Origin: an uncultured Collinsella sp.
GTDB taxonomy: Bacteria > Actinomycetota > Coriobacteriia > Coriobacteriales > Coriobacteriaceae
Direction: 5' to 3'
Length of the DNA: 46,775 nt
Assembly: GCA_900755005.1 (NCBI GenBank)
Contig: CAAEEX010000126.1
Coordinates: 1 to 46,775 of the forward strand
Under the pieces are notes generated by a model. The model had not been told where the DNA came from and searched no databases. It worked only from the letters and a program-made list of their open reading frames with translations. Shown here piece after piece: positions 1-7,763 of this stretch. The translations under genes and the position numbers were made by a program. How positions within the stretch are numbered: position 1 is the stretch's first letter; each line of letters opens with the position of its first letter.

Positions 1-57
1 GAGGGCCGGCGCCTTTAGACGCGTGCCGGAAATCCAAGGGTTATACCCTAAGAGCAG

Positions 58-90
58 ACCACCCCTTTTAGGGGTGGTTTTGATTGTCTT
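58..90 (+). terminator. Rho-independent terminator of a gene lying upstream of the window
   Basis: A perfect 8-bp stem (ACCACCCC / GGGGTGGT, loop TTTTA) is followed on the plus strand by TTTGATTGTCTT. The minus-strand side of the hairpin is not U-rich, so it serves a plus-strand transcript that enters from the left. Positions 1-57 have no recognisable product; one frame stops at 16-18 and could be the C-terminus of that upstream gene. Confidence 0.6.
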
Positions 91-96
91 GAGGGG

Positions 97-906
97 CTAT
101 TGAATAGTTGTCGGTTGATACTGACTTGCAGGGCGTATCGAGAGCTTCCATGGCCCTTGAAGACGGGTGGCAGAACTGCCGAGTTCATCATCGAGACTTG
201 CATCAAGCGCGTTGGCATAGCTTTTGACGGTAAGGCTTGGACGATTATTGTCCTGGCTGATATGCATGGCGATGAGCTGTTCGGTGCGATCGGTAACAAG
301 TTCGCGCGCGGCTTCGGCGGCCTGGTTGTTGGAGAGGTGCCCCTTTGTGGACAGGATACGCTCCTGAAGAAAGCGGGGGTACGCTCCTTCGCGCAACATA
401 GTTACATCGTGGTTGCTTTCGAGCGCGAGAACTCGACAGTCTTTGAGGATGCCTATGGCCTTGCTCGATAACTCTCCGGTGTCGGTGGCAAACCCAATGG
501 AATCATCGAGAGCATTAAATCGATAGCCGACAGGATTGATGACATCGTGCGATGTTGAGTAGGTTTGCACGTGGATGCCGGCAATGGGGAGCGTGTCGCT
601 GGGGTCAAATTCCTCTACGGGCAGGTGCGCGAGGTTTTCTTTGCATGAAAGGGTGTCCCTGCTGGCAAAGAGGGGACCATGCCAGTGCTTGCACCATACA
701 TCGAGCCCCTTGATATGGTCACCATGCTCATGGGTGATTACTAGAGCGGCGACGTCGTCTGCCGAGAGGCCAAGCTCCGCCATGCGTTTAAGTGTCTCGC
801 GGCGGGACAGGCCGTTGTCGATCATGATGAGCCCCTGAGGCCCCTCGACGAGTGCGCAGTTGCCTTTTGAGCCGCTGCCGAGGATATGAAGGTGCAGGCG
901 AGACAT
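97..906 (-). CDS. MBL-fold metallo-hydrolase, WalJ/YycJ-like
   Basis: A 269-residue metallo-beta-lactamase-fold hydrolase. The N-terminus carries the LGSGSKGNC motif typical of WalJ/YycJ proteins, followed by the metal-binding HEHGDH motif and later conserved histidines (TSHDV, ESNHD, KGHLSN). WalJ-like proteins are linked in Firmicutes to cell-wall/division coordination and in some cases to 5'-exonuclease activity; the substrate here is unknown. The ATG at 906 was chosen because the LHILGSGS strand begins immediately after it. An upstream in-frame ATG at 987 would add 27 unrelated residues and run into tilS. It is divergent from tilS with a 48-bp gap. The family is secure, the exact role is not. 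Confidence 0.88.
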   Translation of the reverse strand: MSRLHLHILGSGSKGNCALVEGPQGLIMIDNGLSRRETLKRMAELGLSADDVAALVITHEHGDHIKGLDVWCKHWHGPLFASRDTLSCKENLAHLPVEEFDPSDTLPIAGIHVQTYSTSHDVINPVGYRFNALDDSIGFATDTGELSSKAIGILKDCRVLALESNHDVTMLREGAYPRFLQERILSTKGHLSNNQAAEAARELVTDRTEQLIAMHISQDNNRPSLTVKSYANALDASLDDELGSSATRLQGPWKLSIRPASQYQPTTIQ

Positions 907-920
907 AAGATTCCAAAGGA

Positions 921-926
921 TACAAT
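921..926 (+). promoter_or_regulatory. Possible -10 box for tilS
   Basis: TACAAT lies 28 bp before the tilS start. The same hexamer recurs before several other genes here (5482, 6819, 26449, 39955, 44925). No good -35 is visible. Confidence 0.35.
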
Positions 927-954
927 GGGTGCGGACGAATAGAGGAGGAAGCGA

Positions 955-2496
955 ATGCCAACGGTATCTCAGCACTATGGACATCATGCCGCGCCGAGGA
1001 CGGATAAGAGCGCCCTGGCAACGCGGCAGGCCGCTGCCCCCGTAGTGCTCATGGTATCAGGCGGTGCGGACTCGACGGCGCTGCTCCTTATGGCTTGCAC
1101 ATCAAAGCTGGATATCCAGGACGGGCGCGGCGTCGCTCCCATTGCGCGCGAGCGATTGCACGTGCTGCATGTAAACCATCATCTGCGCGGGGAGGCATCC
1201 GATGGCGACGAGGGCTTTGTACGTGACCTGTGCGCGCAATACGGCTTGCCGCTGTGTGTTGAGCATGCCTATTTTGATGACGAATCGGGCAATATCGAGG
1301 CTGCGGCTCGCGAGGTGCGCTATGCCGCGGCACGGAGATATGTTCGCGAACTTTGTGCCGAATCGGGCGCACCGCGGACGGCGGCTCGTATCTGTACCGC
1401 GCATACTTCGTCGGACCGCGCGGAAACATTTTTGATGAATGCCATTAAAGGGTCGGGTCCCGCGGGTCTATCGAGCATTCCGCGCCGTCGGAACATTGTA
1501 GTTCGCCCCTTGCTCGACCTCGCGCACGATGAGCTCGTGAGCTATCTGCAGGTGCACGGTCAGCCATGGCGGGAAGATGAAAGCAACGAGGACGTTTCGT
1601 ACCTGCGCAACTATGTACGCCATCGGGTGATGCCGGTGGTGGCACAGCGCAACGCGAGCGTCTGTAAGACGATTGGCGCCGCTTGCGAAATTCTGGGCGA
1701 CGAAGACGCCTTTCTTTCCCAGCTTTCGGCACAGGCGTTTCGAAGCTGCCTGCGCAAGGAAGCGGCGGCCGCACTGGTGCTCGATGCGCGCCGTCTTGCC
1801 GCCGCTGAGGTTGTGATTGCACGGCGTATCGTGCGATTGGCGATTAAGCGCATCGATCCCGACGCGCGACCGGAGATGCGGCACGTGGAGCGCGTGCTCG
1901 CCTGCGTCGCTGCGGGCTCGGGCTCGGTTACGCTTCCTGCGGGAATTGATGCCCGTGTGGAGTTTGGCACGCTGGCGTTCAAGGCCCCGGCGGCGCGCGA
2001 GGGTTTAGTGGCCGATTGGATCTCCGTTCCCGGTCGTCTGCCGCTGGGGGCGGGGCATATTCTGACAGCGGAGCCGATGGCTGTGGAGCCGGGGTGCGAT
2101 ATCGTGCACCGCGCCCGCGAGCTTGCTGCTGCCGGAAAGGTTGCGGCCTTGGTGGATGCGGCGGCCCTGGGGTTTGCCGACCGCGATAGCGAGCGGATGT
2201 TAGCCGGCTCGCGCGGGGAGATTCCCACCGAGGCACGATCGGCGCGCCTGTGGGTGGATAGCCCTGTGCCGGGAGACGTGATGTGCCCGTTGGGGATGAA
2301 CGGCCGAAGCAAGAAAGTGTCAGACCTGTTGAACGAGGCGCGCATTCCTGTTTCAGACCGCTCTGGCGTACCCGTGGTAAGAACGGCTCCGGGAGGTGCC
2401 GTAGTATGGGTCGCGGGCGTTCGCGCGGACGAGCGCTTTAAATGCACGGCCGCAACGCGCGTGGCATATCTGCTTCGTGTGGTCGATGCGGAATAG
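955..2496 (+). CDS. tilS: tRNA(Ile)-lysidine synthase TilS
   Basis: 513 residues. TilS uses ATP to attach lysine to C34 of the CAU-anticodon tRNA-Ile, so that it reads AUA and is charged with isoleucine. The PP-loop SGGADS lies at about residues 35-40, followed by the family motif HVNHHLRGE and by RNYVRHRVMP. The C-terminal part (RLWVDSPVPGD, KKVSDLLNEARIP, WVAGVRADERFK) matches the TilS C-terminal domain. It is longer than the E. coli enzyme (about 430 residues), with an Ala-rich middle. The ATG follows AGAGGAGG at a good distance. It heads the conserved tilS-hpt-ftsH cluster. Confidence 0.95.
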   Translation: MPTVSQHYGHHAAPRTDKSALATRQAAAPVVLMVSGGADSTALLLMACTSKLDIQDGRGVAPIARERLHVLHVNHHLRGEASDGDEGFVRDLCAQYGLPLCVEHAYFDDESGNIEAAAREVRYAAARRYVRELCAESGAPRTAARICTAHTSSDRAETFLMNAIKGSGPAGLSSIPRRRNIVVRPLLDLAHDELVSYLQVHGQPWREDESNEDVSYLRNYVRHRVMPVVAQRNASVCKTIGAACEILGDEDAFLSQLSAQAFRSCLRKEAAAALVLDARRLAAAEVVIARRIVRLAIKRIDPDARPEMRHVERVLACVAAGSGSVTLPAGIDARVEFGTLAFKAPAAREGLVADWISVPGRLPLGAGHILTAEPMAVEPGCDIVHRARELAAAGKVAALVDAAALGFADRDSERMLAGSRGEIPTEARSARLWVDSPVPGDVMCPLGMNGRSKKVSDLLNEARIPVSDRSGVPVVRTAPGGAVVWVAGVRADERFKCTAATRVAYLLRVVDAE

Positions 2497-2578
2497 CGCT
2501 TCGCGCCAGCTATTCTGTGCGACGTTGACGGTATTCCCGCGCTGATGGCGCACGTGCTGGTAAATATACCCCGTGCGC

Positions 2579-2587
2579 TGCTAGAAT
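2579..2587 (+). promoter_or_regulatory. Extended -10 promoter for hpt-ftsH
   Basis: TGCTAGAAT matches the extended -10 pattern (TGn plus a TATAAT-like hexamer) 56 bp before hpt. There is no convincing -35, as is common for extended -10 promoters. It would let hpt-ftsH be expressed separately from tilS. Confidence 0.45.
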
Positions 2588-2643
2588 GTGTAGTTCGCGT
2601 CCATGCGGCGGTGCGTGGGCGATAAGCACAAGAAAGGGTTGTC

Positions 2644-3192
2644 ATGGCTTCTCAACATCCGGATATCGAGAAGGTTCTGTTTACGCAGGAGGATATCGAC
2701 GGTATCGTCTCTCGCCTAGGCGAGCAGATTACTCGCGACTACGCGGGTAAGGATCTGGTGCTGATTGCGGTCCTGCGCGGCGCCGTGGTCTTTATGGGCG
2801 ACCTGATGCGCAAGATCGAGCTGCCGACCAACATCGATTTCATGGCTGTTTCGAGCTATGGCGACGGTGTGAAGTCCTCGGGCATCGTGCGTATCATTAA
2901 GGACCTGGATATCGACATCCGCGGTCGCGACGTGCTGATCGTCGAGGACATTCTGGACTCGGGCCTGACGCTCAAGTATCTGATGAAGAACCTCGAGAGC
3001 CGCAAGCCCGCCTCGCTGGAGGTTGCCGCCTTCCTGTGGAAGGACGTTGAGGACCGTACCTCGGCCGTCACGCCCAAGTATGTTGGAACCCATTGCCCCG
3101 ATGCCTTTGTGGTGGGCTACGGCCTCGACTATGCCGAGCGCTATCGTAACCTTCCGTATCTGGGCATTTTGAAACCGGAGGTTTATTCGTAA
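2644..3192 (+). CDS. hpt: Hypoxanthine phosphoribosyltransferase
   Basis: 182 residues, the normal family length. The cytosolic purine-salvage enzyme transfers phosphoribose from PRPP to hypoxanthine or guanine. The PRPP-binding loop VLIVEDILDSGLTL is at about residues 97-110. Other family features are VLRGAVVF and the C-terminal FVVGYGLDYAERYRNLPY. An AAGGG ribosome-binding site precedes the ATG. The stop codon is one base from the ftsH start, so the two are probably co-translated; tilS-hpt-ftsH adjacency is known from Bacillus and actinobacteria. Confidence 0.95.
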   Translation: MASQHPDIEKVLFTQEDIDGIVSRLGEQITRDYAGKDLVLIAVLRGAVVFMGDLMRKIELPTNIDFMAVSSYGDGVKSSGIVRIIKDLDIDIRGRDVLIVEDILDSGLTLKYLMKNLESRKPASLEVAAFLWKDVEDRTSAVTPKYVGTHCPDAFVVGYGLDYAERYRNLPYLGILKPEVYS

Positions 3193-3193
3193 G

Positions 3194-5332
3194 ATGCCCG
3201 ACGACCGTAACGATAACAATTCCCAGACTCCCCGGGAGCCTAAGATCCCGGGGATGCCCGGAGGCAAGAAGCCCACGCGTACGGGCTGGCTGTATTTTAT
3301 TTTGGCTTGCGCGCTTCTGGGCTACGCCTTCTTTAACATGGGCTCCGGCTTCGCCAATTCCAGCAATACCGTAAAGCTCGCGACGAGCGAGATGGTCAAC
3401 GCCATTAAGCAGGATCGCGTCGAAGATTTGACCTATACGGTTCAAGACGGAAGCGTGGCGGGTCATTACTGGAAGACGAAAAAGGACAAGGGTGACACGA
3501 GCGAGCTCAAGAGCTTCTCCTCGACCTATGTCGGCTCCGATTCGCTTGCCGAGCTTATGGCGGAGCACCCCGATACCAAGTACATCGTCAACACCAATGA
3601 CCCCGATTTTTGGGGCGACTTGGCGATGAGCGTACTTCCGACGATCGCCCTGATCGCCATCATGTTCTACTTTATGCGCCAGATGATGGGCGCCAACAAC
3701 AGGAACATGCAGTCTGGCAAGACCAACGCCAAGACCAACGAGGCAACGCGCCCCAAGGTCAAGTTTGAGGATGTTGCCGGTGTGGACGAGGCAGTCGAGG
3801 AGCTCGAGGAGATTCGCGACTTTTTGAGCGATCCGGACCGCTATCGCAAGCTGGGCGCCAAGATTCCGCGCGGCGTGTTGCTGGTTGGCCCTCCGGGTAC
3901 CGGTAAAACCCTGCTGGCCAAGGCCGTTGCCGGCGAGGCGGGCGTGCCGTTCTTTAGCATCTCGGGTTCCGACTTTGTCGAGATGTTCGTGGGTGTCGGC
4001 GCCAGCCGCGTGCGCGACCTTTTTAAGGAGGCCAAGTCTCAGGCTCCGTCAATCATCTTTATTGACGAGATCGATGCCGTGGGACGTCAGCGCGGAGCTG
4101 GCTTGGGCGGCGGTCACGACGAGCGCGAGCAAACGCTCAACCAGCTGCTGGTCGAGATGGACGGCTTTGAGGAAAGCGAGTCGGTCATCCTGATCGCTGC
4201 GACCAACCGTCCTGACATCCTGGATCCGGCATTGCTGCGTCCCGGCCGTTTTGACCGTCAGGTTACGGTCGACCGTCCGGATGTGAAGGGCCGCGAGCAG
4301 ATCTTGCGCGTGCATGCCGAGAACAAGCCGATGGACGAGGACGTGAAGTTTGAGAAGCTCGCCCAGATGACCGTTGGCTTCACCGGCGCCGATCTGGCAA
4401 ATCTGCTCAACGAGTCTGCGCTGCTGGCTGCCCGCCGCCATCGTTCCGTGATCTCGATGGACGAGGTCGAGGAGTCGATGGAGCGCGTGATTGCCGGACC
4501 GCAACGCAAGGGTCGCGTGATGACCGAAGCCGAGCGCACCACGATTGCCTACCATGAGAGCGGCCACGCCCTGGTGGGCCACATCTTGGAGCATTCCGAT
4601 CCGGTTCATAAGATCTCGATCGTCAGCCGCGGTCAGGCCCTGGGCTACACACTGCAGCTTCCGCAGGAGGATCACTTCCTCAAGACCAAGAACGAGATGC
4701 TCGACGAGCTCGCCGTGTTCTTGGGCGGTCGCGTTGCCGAGGAGCTCATGTGCGACGACATCACGTCGGGCGCGAGCAACGATCTGGAGCGCGCGACTAA
4801 GATGGCGCGCGAGATGGTCACGCGCTTGGGCATGAGCGAGGAGCTGGGCACGCAGGTCTTTGGCGAGGCGCAACATCAGGTGTTCCTGGGTCGCGACTAC
4901 GCCGATCACCAGGATTACTCCGAGGAGACGGCGCGCCGCATCGATATCGAGGTTCAGCGCATCATGCGCGAAGCCCATCGCCGTGCGGTCGAGATTTTGG
5001 ATGCCCGTCGCGATCAGCTCGATCTGATGGCGAAGGTGCTGCTTGAGCGCGAGACCGTCGAAGGCGACGCCGTGAACGCCCTACTCGACAACGAGTGGGA
5101 TGCTTACCTTGAGCGCGAGGGCGATATCCTGGCGGCCAAGGAGGAGCGCAACGCCAAGGCGGCCGGCATGCCGACCAAGAAGCGCTCGCCTCGCATGAGC
5201 GAGGAGGAGCTGGCGGCTGATGCTGCGGCCTTTGCGCAGGCGGCCATGCAGGAGGATGCCGAAGCCGCATCCGATGATGCCGGTGATGGCAATGCTGTCA
5301 ACGCTGACGGCAACACCGACGCCGACAAATAG
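3194..5332 (+). CDS. ftsH: ATP-dependent zinc metalloprotease FtsH
   Basis: 712 residues. A membrane-anchored AAA+ protease that degrades membrane and regulatory proteins. In order: a Pro-rich N-terminus, TM1 at about 32-48, an extracytoplasmic domain, TM2 at about 143-163, Walker A GPPGTGKT (232-239), Walker B IIFIDEID (D291/E292), a second region of homology with RPGRFDRQ, and zinc site HESGH (H454, E455, H458; the usual form is HEAGH). The LGGRVAEE and TSGASNDLE segment supplies the third metal ligand. The last about 50 residues are an acidic, Ala-rich tail. GGAGG within the hpt 3' end is the ribosome-binding site. A strong terminator follows. Confidence 0.97.
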   Translation: MPDDRNDNNSQTPREPKIPGMPGGKKPTRTGWLYFILACALLGYAFFNMGSGFANSSNTVKLATSEMVNAIKQDRVEDLTYTVQDGSVAGHYWKTKKDKGDTSELKSFSSTYVGSDSLAELMAEHPDTKYIVNTNDPDFWGDLAMSVLPTIALIAIMFYFMRQMMGANNRNMQSGKTNAKTNEATRPKVKFEDVAGVDEAVEELEEIRDFLSDPDRYRKLGAKIPRGVLLVGPPGTGKTLLAKAVAGEAGVPFFSISGSDFVEMFVGVGASRVRDLFKEAKSQAPSIIFIDEIDAVGRQRGAGLGGGHDEREQTLNQLLVEMDGFEESESVILIAATNRPDILDPALLRPGRFDRQVTVDRPDVKGREQILRVHAENKPMDEDVKFEKLAQMTVGFTGADLANLLNESALLAARRHRSVISMDEVEESMERVIAGPQRKGRVMTEAERTTIAYHESGHALVGHILEHSDPVHKISIVSRGQALGYTLQLPQEDHFLKTKNEMLDELAVFLGGRVAEELMCDDITSGASNDLERATKMAREMVTRLGMSEELGTQVFGEAQHQVFLGRDYADHQDYSEETARRIDIEVQRIMREAHRRAVEILDARRDQLDLMAKVLLERETVEGDAVNALLDNEWDAYLEREGDILAAKEERNAKAAGMPTKKRSPRMSEEELAADAAAFAQAAMQEDAEAASDDAGDGNAVNADGNTDADK

Positions 5333-5343
5333 TTCTTGTAGCG

Positions 5344-5382
5344 AAAGCCTCTGCGGGGAAACCTGTGGAGGCTCTTTCTTTT
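5344..5382 (+). terminator. Terminator after ftsH
   Basis: The arms AGCCTC (5346-5351) and GAGGCT (5368-5373) form a stem followed by CTTTCTTTT. It ends the tilS-hpt-ftsH transcript. Confidence 0.75.
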
Positions 5383-5390
5383 GAGCGATA

Positions 5391-5452
5391 TGTTGATTGG
5401 GGACAGACTTAAATGAGCGTTTTCACGCATTTAAGTCTGTCCCCAATCAACA
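5391..5452. repeat. Perfect 25-bp inverted repeat containing GGGGACAG / CTGTCCCC
   Basis: The left arm 5391-5415 and right arm 5428-5452 are exact reverse complements around a 12-base loop. It sits in the ftsH-aminotransferase gap, downstream of the terminator. Its GGGGACAGACTTA core resembles the GGGACAG cores of other gap repeats in the window. Confidence 0.9.
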
Positions 5453-5481
5453 TTGCTGCGGCACTTTGCTCAGCTAAAGCG

Positions 5482-5487
5482 TACAAT
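5482..5487 (+). promoter_or_regulatory. Possible -10 box for the aminotransferase
   Basis: TACAAT lies 24 bp before the start codon. No clear -35 is seen. Confidence 0.4.
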
Positions 5488-5511
5488 AGCGCCTATGCGA
5501 AAGGGGAACAG

Positions 5512-6702
5512 ATGATCAACGAAACCATGTATGCTCGCGGTGCGGAGAGCTCCATCATTCGCGAGATTTTTAGCTATGGCCTTGAGCGCAAGGCGCAAAT
5601 CGGCGCGGAAAACGTGTTCGATTTCTCGCTGGGCAACCCGAGCGTTCCTGCTCCCGCTGCCGTCGCAGAGTCCATCAAAAAGGCGCTTGAACTGCCGAGC
5701 GACCAGCTGCATGGATACACACCTGCGCCGGGTCTGCCGCAATGTCGAGCAGCCGTCGCCGACTCGCTCAACCGTCGCTTCGGTACGAGCTATGAGGGCA
5801 AGGATGTCTTTATGACCGTGGGCGCGGCGGCTTCGCTCACCTGCATGCTCAATGCCGTTACGAACCCGGGTGACGAGGTCATCGTTATCGCCCCGTACTT
5901 CCCGGAGTATCGCGTGTGGATTGAGAAAGCCGGCTGTACGTGTGTCGAGGCGCTCGCCGATGAAGATACGTTCCAGTTGAGCGTGGATAACGTGCTCAAG
6001 GCGATTACCGATAAGACGGCTGCCGTCATTATCGACTCACCCAACAACCCGACCGGTGCCGTGTATACGCGCGATACACTGACGCGACTGGCCAATGTTT
6101 TACGCGAGGTCAATGCCAAGCGCGATCCCGAGAATCCGATTATGCTTATCTCGGATGAGCCGTATCGCGAGATTGTCTATGGCGCCGAGGTGCCTTGGGT
6201 GCCTTCGATCTACGAGTACACCATCGTGTGCTACTCGTATTCCAAGTCGCTTTCGCTACCGGGCGAGCGCGTGGGGTGGGTCCTGGTACCCAATACGAAT
6301 CCTCAGGCAGCTCGTCTAATGCCCGCCGTTGCCGGTGCCGCCCGTACGCTGGGCTTCGTGTGCGCTCCGGCGCTCTTCCAGCGCGTGATTATCGATTGCA
6401 TCGATGAACCGAGTGACGTTGAGGCCTATGCGCGCAACCGCACCGCGCTTACCGATGCACTGGCGGAGTACGGCTACACCTATGTTGAGCCGGATGGTGC
6501 ATTCTACCTGTGGGTGAAGGCGTTGGAGCCCGATGCGAACACTTTCTGCGAGCGCGCGAAGAAGTACGAACTGCTCGCAGTGCCCTCGGACAGTTTTGGC
6601 ATGCCGGGCTGGTTCCGCTTGGGCTACTGCGTGAGCTACGAGACCATCGTCAACTCACTGCCTGCCTGGAAGCAATTGGCGGACGAGTATCGTTCAAAGT
6701 AA
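5512..6702 (+). CDS. PLP-dependent aminotransferase, class I/II
   Basis: 396 residues, fold type I, aspartate-aminotransferase superfamily. Visible motifs: the substrate-side loop GAAASLTCML, SPNNPTGAVY, an Asp before the PLP lysine (ISDEPYREIVY), the Schiff-base lysine K245 in SYSKSLSLPGERVG, and a C-terminal arginine in WFRLGYC that binds the substrate carboxylate. The amino-acid substrate cannot be told from sequence. The ATG at 5512 follows AAAGGGGAACAG. A start at 5413 would begin inside the palindromic repeat and is unlikely. Confidence 0.9.
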   Translation: MINETMYARGAESSIIREIFSYGLERKAQIGAENVFDFSLGNPSVPAPAAVAESIKKALELPSDQLHGYTPAPGLPQCRAAVADSLNRRFGTSYEGKDVFMTVGAAASLTCMLNAVTNPGDEVIVIAPYFPEYRVWIEKAGCTCVEALADEDTFQLSVDNVLKAITDKTAAVIIDSPNNPTGAVYTRDTLTRLANVLREVNAKRDPENPIMLISDEPYREIVYGAEVPWVPSIYEYTIVCYSYSKSLSLPGERVGWVLVPNTNPQAARLMPAVAGAARTLGFVCAPALFQRVIIDCIDEPSDVEAYARNRTALTDALAEYGYTYVEPDGAFYLWVKALEPDANTFCERAKKYELLAVPSDSFGMPGWFRLGYCVSYETIVNSLPAWKQLADEYRSK

Positions 6703-6730
6703 AGCGCTCTGCTTACAATGTTTTACGTGA

Positions 6731-6775
6731 AACGGGGTTTGGTGCTAAGCCAGACCCCGTTGTCTATGCCGTTGT
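6731..6775 (+). terminator. Probable terminator after the aminotransferase
   Basis: Arms AACGGGGTTTGG and CCAGACCCCGTT pair with one mismatch around a 7-base loop. The downstream tract (GTCTATGCCGTTGTG) is only weakly U-rich. Confidence 0.45.
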
Positions 6776-6794
6776 GTGATTGGGATGAAGCAGT

Positions 6795-6824
6795 TTTACG
6801 ACTGCCGAAAGCTATGCGTACAAT
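6795..6824 (+). promoter_or_regulatory. Possible promoter of the PHP-domain gene
   Basis: TACAAT (6819-6824) with TTTACG 18 bp upstream, 38 bp before the start codon. Confidence 0.4.
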
Positions 6825-6861
6825 GAATATACGCGACGGCCATACTGGACAAGGAGACCCG

Positions 6862-7683
6862 ATGCCCTACCTTCTTTCTTGTGATATTCATACTCATACG
6901 ATGTTCTCTGCGCATGCGTACTCAACCATCGAGGAGAACATCTATTGGGCGGCAGAGCGCGGCCTTCAGGTGCTCGGTTCCGCCGATCATTTAAGCTCGA
7001 TGGTTACGCCTTGTCCCAATGACCTGCGCAGTTTCCAATTCTTTATTAACCAGGATATCTGGCCGCGCATTTGGAGCGGCGTGTTGGTGCTTCGCGGTGC
7101 CGAGGCCGATATCGTTTCGCTGGACGGCAGCTTGTTTGGCGAGGACATTCCCGTTTCGCTCGATATCGCCGGCGATTCGTATAGTCGTGAGCATTCGCTG
7201 TTCGATTTGGTGACGCGTAATTTGGATTATTTGGTGGCAAGCGTGCATAACCAGCAGTTTGCCGAAGGCGCGACGCTCGCCCAGACAACCGAGATGTACA
7301 TCAATGCCCTGGAGCACCCCAAGGTATTCATGCTGGGGCATACGGGGCGCTCGGGCGTGCCGTTCGATATCGATGAGGTGCTGCTGGCGGCCAAGGCCAA
7401 GCATAAGATCATCGAGATCAACAACCATAGTCTTGAGCATGGCACGGATGCCGAGCATTGGAATGTGTGTCGCAAGATTGCCGAACGCTGTGCCGAGCTG
7501 GGCGTGGGGATCGGTGTCTCGACCGACGCACACATTGGTATGGCCATTGGCAAGCTCGATCACGCGCGCAAGATGCTCGACGAGATTCACTTCCCGTTGG
7601 ATTTGATCGTGACGCGCGATCGCGAGACGCTGCTTCGCGAGATGGCGGCAGCTGGCGTGTGCGACCTGCGCAAGGGGATGTAA
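6862..7683 (+). CDS. PHP-domain phosphoesterase, YcdX-like
   Basis: 273 residues of the polymerase-and-histidinol-phosphatase fold. The N-terminal metal motif is DIHTHT (H10, H12), followed by the GADH-like segment GSADHLSSM, RGAEADIV, ASVHNQQF, GHTGR, EINNHS and STDAHIG, a metal-ligand order seen in YcdX-type proteins with trinuclear zinc sites. The substrate is unknown; the family includes histidinol-phosphatase and other phosphoesterases. AAGGAG six bases before the ATG fixes this start. It is a single-gene unit with its own terminator. Confidence 0.88.
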   Translation: MPYLLSCDIHTHTMFSAHAYSTIEENIYWAAERGLQVLGSADHLSSMVTPCPNDLRSFQFFINQDIWPRIWSGVLVLRGAEADIVSLDGSLFGEDIPVSLDIAGDSYSREHSLFDLVTRNLDYLVASVHNQQFAEGATLAQTTEMYINALEHPKVFMLGHTGRSGVPFDIDEVLLAAKAKHKIIEINNHSLEHGTDAEHWNVCRKIAERCAELGVGIGVSTDAHIGMAIGKLDHARKMLDEIHFPLDLIVTRDRETLLREMAAAGVCDLRKGM

Positions 7684-7705
7684 CGAGACTCATATGTCCA
7701 ACGAG

Positions 7706-7742
7706 GGGGGGCGGTCCAGACGGGCCGCCCCCTTTCTTGTCC
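7706..7742 (+). terminator. Terminator after the PHP-domain gene
   Basis: GGGGGCGG pairs with CCGCCCCC and the loop has further pairs; it is followed by TTTCTTGT on the plus strand. Confidence 0.75.
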
Positions 7743-7763
7743 CAAAAAATCTACCGGGGTGGA

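Noticed and set aside
5413..5511. N-terminal extension of the aminotransferase
   Set aside because: It would be encoded by the palindromic repeat and the promoter; a good ribosome-binding site precedes the ATG at 5512.
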